A stretch of DNA of 64,000 nucleotides from positions 2,788,616 to 2,852,615 of the forward strand of contig CP054190.1 in assembly GCA_015709575.1 (NCBI GenBank), written 5' to 3'. Positions 61,695 through 64,000 of the stretch are shown here, piece after piece (position 1 is the first letter of the stretch; every line of letters begins with the position of its first letter). The notes beneath the pieces are model-generated. The model did not search any database and had not been told where the DNA came from. It saw nothing but the letters and a program-made list of their open reading frames with translations. Source of the stretch: Planctomycetia bacterium (GTDB lineage Bacteria > Planctomycetota > Phycisphaerae > UBA1845 > Fen-1342). Made by a program: the position numbers and the translations under genes.

Positions 61695-64000
61695 GTGGCG
61701 ATTGAACTCATCGACAACATCAACCACCTTCTGGGCGATAGCCTCAAGCGGTCTGTCAGTCCCGGCATGAAGCTCAAGGTCGCCGCATCGTGTTTCTCGA
61801 TTTACGCGTTCGAGGCACTCAGGGCTGAGCTTGAGCGTATTGGTTCCTTCGAGTTCATTTTCACGTCGCCCACTTTCGTTCCCGACGAGGTGACCGATGC
61901 CGGTCGAAAAGTGCGACGCGAGTTTTTCATCCCGAAAGCGGAACGAGAGCGTGGCTTTTACGGCAGTGAGTTCGAGATTCAGTTGAAGAACAAGCTCACG
62001 CAGCGGGCGATAGCCAAGGAGTGTGCCGACTGGATGCGGCGGAAGGCCACCTTCCGGTCAAACCGCAGCAAGGCTCCAATGCAGCAGTTTATCTGCCTTC
62101 AAGGCGAGGCCGGGCAAGCCGTCTATCAGCCGCTCCACGGCTTCACAGCCGTGGACCTTGGATATCAGCCCGGCAACGCGGTATCCAATTTCGTCAATCG
62201 GATTGACGAGCCCTCGTTCACTACCACGTACCTCTCGCTCTTCGACCAGGTGTGGAACGACCCGGAGAAGATTGAGGATGTTACGGAGGCTCTGTGCGAA
62301 CACATCGCCACCGTATACCAGGAAAATTCGCCCGAACGCATCTACTTCTTGATGCTCTTCAACATCTTCAGCGAATTTCTCGAAAACATTTCTGAAGACG
62401 TGTTGCCTAACGACTTGACCGGCTACCAGGACAGTCTCATCTGGAAGAAGCTCTACAACTTCCAGCGTGACGCCGCTACAGGCATTATCAACAAGCTTGA
62501 AACGTACAACGGTTGCATCCTTGCCGATAGCGTCGGCTTGGGAAAGACGTTCTCGGCTCTTGCCGTCATCAAGTATTACGAACTTCGGAACCGCTCCGTC
62601 CTCGTGCTCTGCCCCAAGAAGCTGGCCGACAATTGGCTCAATTACAACCGCAACCTGACCACCAACATCTTCGCACGCGACCGATTCAACTATGACGTGC
62701 TGTGTCACACGGACCTGTTGCGAACCACGGGCGAATCCTTCGGCACTCCGCTCAACCGCATCAATTGGGGCAACTACGACCTGGTCGTCATCGACGAGTC
62801 CCACAACTTCCGAAACAACGACGCCTTCAAGGACCACGAGACTCGATACCAACGCCTGCTGAATTCGGTCATCCGCCAGGGCGTCAAGACCAAGGTCCTC
62901 ATGCTGTCGGCGACGCCGGTGAACAACCGCTTCTCCGATTTGCGGAATCAGCTCGCCCTCGCATACGAAGGCGAATCGGAATCGCTTCGAGAGAAGCTCG
63001 GGATGAGCCGGGACATCGAGGAGATTTTCCGGCGTGCCCAGGCCGTGTTCAACGGGTGGTCAAAATTGCCGCCGGAGGAGCGGACGGCCGAGGCCATTCT
63101 CGACGCACTCGATTTTGATTTCTTCGAGCTTCTCGACAGCGTAACCATCGCTCGCTCACGCAAGCACATCGAGACCTTCTATGACACCGCTGATATCGGG
63201 GGCTTTCCTGAGCGACGCAAGCCCATCTCCGTGCACTGCCAGTTGACGCACCGTTCCGACGTAATCGGCTTCGACGAGATTTTTGCCCAATTGTCCATGC
63301 TCGAACTCGCCGCCTACGCCCCCGTGAGCTACATCCTTCCGAGTCGGCTGGCCAAGTACGAGGCCATGTACGACACCGAGGTCCGTGGCGGAGCAGGCAC
63401 GCTTCGACAGGCGGACCGCGAGAAGAGCCTGCAAGGGCTGATGACCATCAACCTCCTCAAGCGGCTTGAAAGCTCCGTCGAAGCATTTCGCATCACGCTC
63501 CAGAAGCTCCACGACAACCACACCCGGACGCTCGCCAAAATCGAGCAGTTCAAGAAGGACGGCATTGACCCCGGCTTCTTCGACGTGACCGCCGCTTTCG
63601 AGAACGCGGACCCGGATGACGAGGACTACCCCGACCCCGACGACGGCAACATCGGCGGCAAGGTGCGGGTGCGGCTATCTGACATGGACCTGCCATCGTG
63701 GGAACACGACCTTCGGGCCGACCTTGATGTCATTACTGCGTTGCTGGCGGAGATGCACAAAATCACGCCCGACCACGACGCAAAGCTCCAGCACCTCAAG
63801 ACGCAGATAAACAGCAAGCTCTCGTCGCCCATCAATCACGGCAACAGGAAGGTTCTGCTTTTCACCGCCTTCGCGGACACCGCCGAGTATCTTTACAAGC
63901 ACCTATCCCCTCACCTGCTTCGCGAGCACAAGATTCATTCCGGCATCGTCACCGGGACCAGTACGCCGCGAACCACGCTCGGAAAGGGCTTTGACTTCCA
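61695..64000 (+). CDS. PLD-like/SNF2 helicase, runs off the window
   Basis: The first 768 codons of a long gene with no stop before the window end. GTG start; GGAG about 8 nt upstream. The N-terminal region (LKVAASCFSIYAFEALRAELERIGSFEFIFTSPTF) resembles a phospholipase-D-type nuclease domain. The helicase core shows ADSVGLGKTFSALAVIKYYE (motif I), VVIDESHNFRNND (II) and LMLSATPVNN (III); KVLLFTAFADTAEYLYKHL begins the second lobe. Related proteins occur with methyltransferase or defence operons. Because it continues past 64000, its partners are not visible. Confidence 0.82.
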   Translation, partial: MAIELIDNINHLLGDSLKRSVSPGMKLKVAASCFSIYAFEALRAELERIGSFEFIFTSPTFVPDEVTDAGRKVRREFFIPKAERERGFYGSEFEIQLKNKLTQRAIAKECADWMRRKATFRSNRSKAPMQQFICLQGEAGQAVYQPLHGFTAVDLGYQPGNAVSNFVNRIDEPSFTTTYLSLFDQVWNDPEKIEDVTEALCEHIATVYQENSPERIYFLMLFNIFSEFLENISEDVLPNDLTGYQDSLIWKKLYNFQRDAATGIINKLETYNGCILADSVGLGKTFSALAVIKYYELRNRSVLVLCPKKLADNWLNYNRNLTTNIFARDRFNYDVLCHTDLLRTTGESFGTPLNRINWGNYDLVVIDESHNFRNNDAFKDHETRYQRLLNSVIRQGVKTKVLMLSATPVNNRFSDLRNQLALAYEGESESLREKLGMSRDIEEIFRRAQAVFNGWSKLPPEERTAEAILDALDFDFFELLDSVTIARSRKHIETFYDTADIGGFPERRKPISVHCQLTHRSDVIGFDEIFAQLSMLELAAYAPVSYILPSRLAKYEAMYDTEVRGGAGTLRQADREKSLQGLMTINLLKRLESSVEAFRITLQKLHDNHTRTLAKIEQFKKDGIDPGFFDVTAAFENADPDDEDYPDPDDGNIGGKVRVRLSDMDLPSWEHDLRADLDVITALLAEMHKITPDHDAKLQHLKTQINSKLSSPINHGNRKVLLFTAFADTAEYLYKHLSPHLLREHKIHSGIVTGTSTPRTTLGKGFDF

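Overview
The window is GC-rich bacterial DNA, most likely from a planctomycete (perhaps Phycisphaerae-like). This is an inference: a secreted protein ends in paired dockerin-like EF-hand segments (5091-5822), a second secreted protein carries repeated 'VGIGT' segments, and a DUF115/MAF-type protein sits beside a nucleotidyltransferase/SPASM fusion. No rRNA or other taxonomic marker is present.

Positions 1 to about 27.9 kb look like ordinary chromosome. They hold an Eis-like acetyltransferase, a family 4 glycosyltransferase, a ferredoxin, a c-type-heme-motif histidine kinase, dockerin and TPR proteins, Nudix, hpt, DUF423, a MAF plus degenerate radical-SAM/SPASM pair, trpS, scpA-ridA, a YkgJ protein, an orphan nuoE, a beta-barrel protein, DCC and CYTH proteins, gamma-glutamyltransferase and tRNA-Thr(TGT). 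Between the Nudix and PH-domain genes a good promoter, two hairpins and a perfect terminator mark out an unannotated small RNA of about 110 nt.

From about 28.2 to 53.7 kb lies accessory DNA inserted at tRNA-Gly(CCC) (53687-53758, minus strand). The 3' part of that tRNA is repeated exactly (41 bp) at 28671-28711 and in decayed form at 48408-48448. Each copy lies next to the 5' end of a related tyrosine recombinase, so several elements appear stacked in tandem. The first (28.7-48.4 kb) carries an ImmA-like fragment cut by an IS1182-type element, a ParA/RHH/iteron partition module with a replication-initiator-like protein, a phosphoesterase and a HipBST toxin-antitoxin set with four palindromic operators. 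It also carries a very large sacsin-type GHKL ATPase (two GHKL modules, split by a -1 frameshift) coupled to a SNF2 helicase whose tail was cut by an IS5-type element. I cannot match this GHKL-GHKL-SNF2 set to a named system; it is the best candidate for something undescribed. The second (48.4-53.7 kb) carries a compact CBASS operon (CD-NTase, stand-alone E2-like protein, patatin phospholipase) lying between two inverted copies of the same IS5-type element, followed by a frameshifted integrase.

Right of tRNA-Gly (53.8-64 kb) is another mobile stretch: integrase, ArdC-like antirestriction protein, DUF2188 protein, an IetAS-like AAA+ ATPase/subtilase pair, a ParD remnant, a second recombinase, and a PLD-like/helicase protein running off the window. 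Overall the right 35 kb is a layered defence island built at a tRNA gene, next to a conserved chromosomal backbone.
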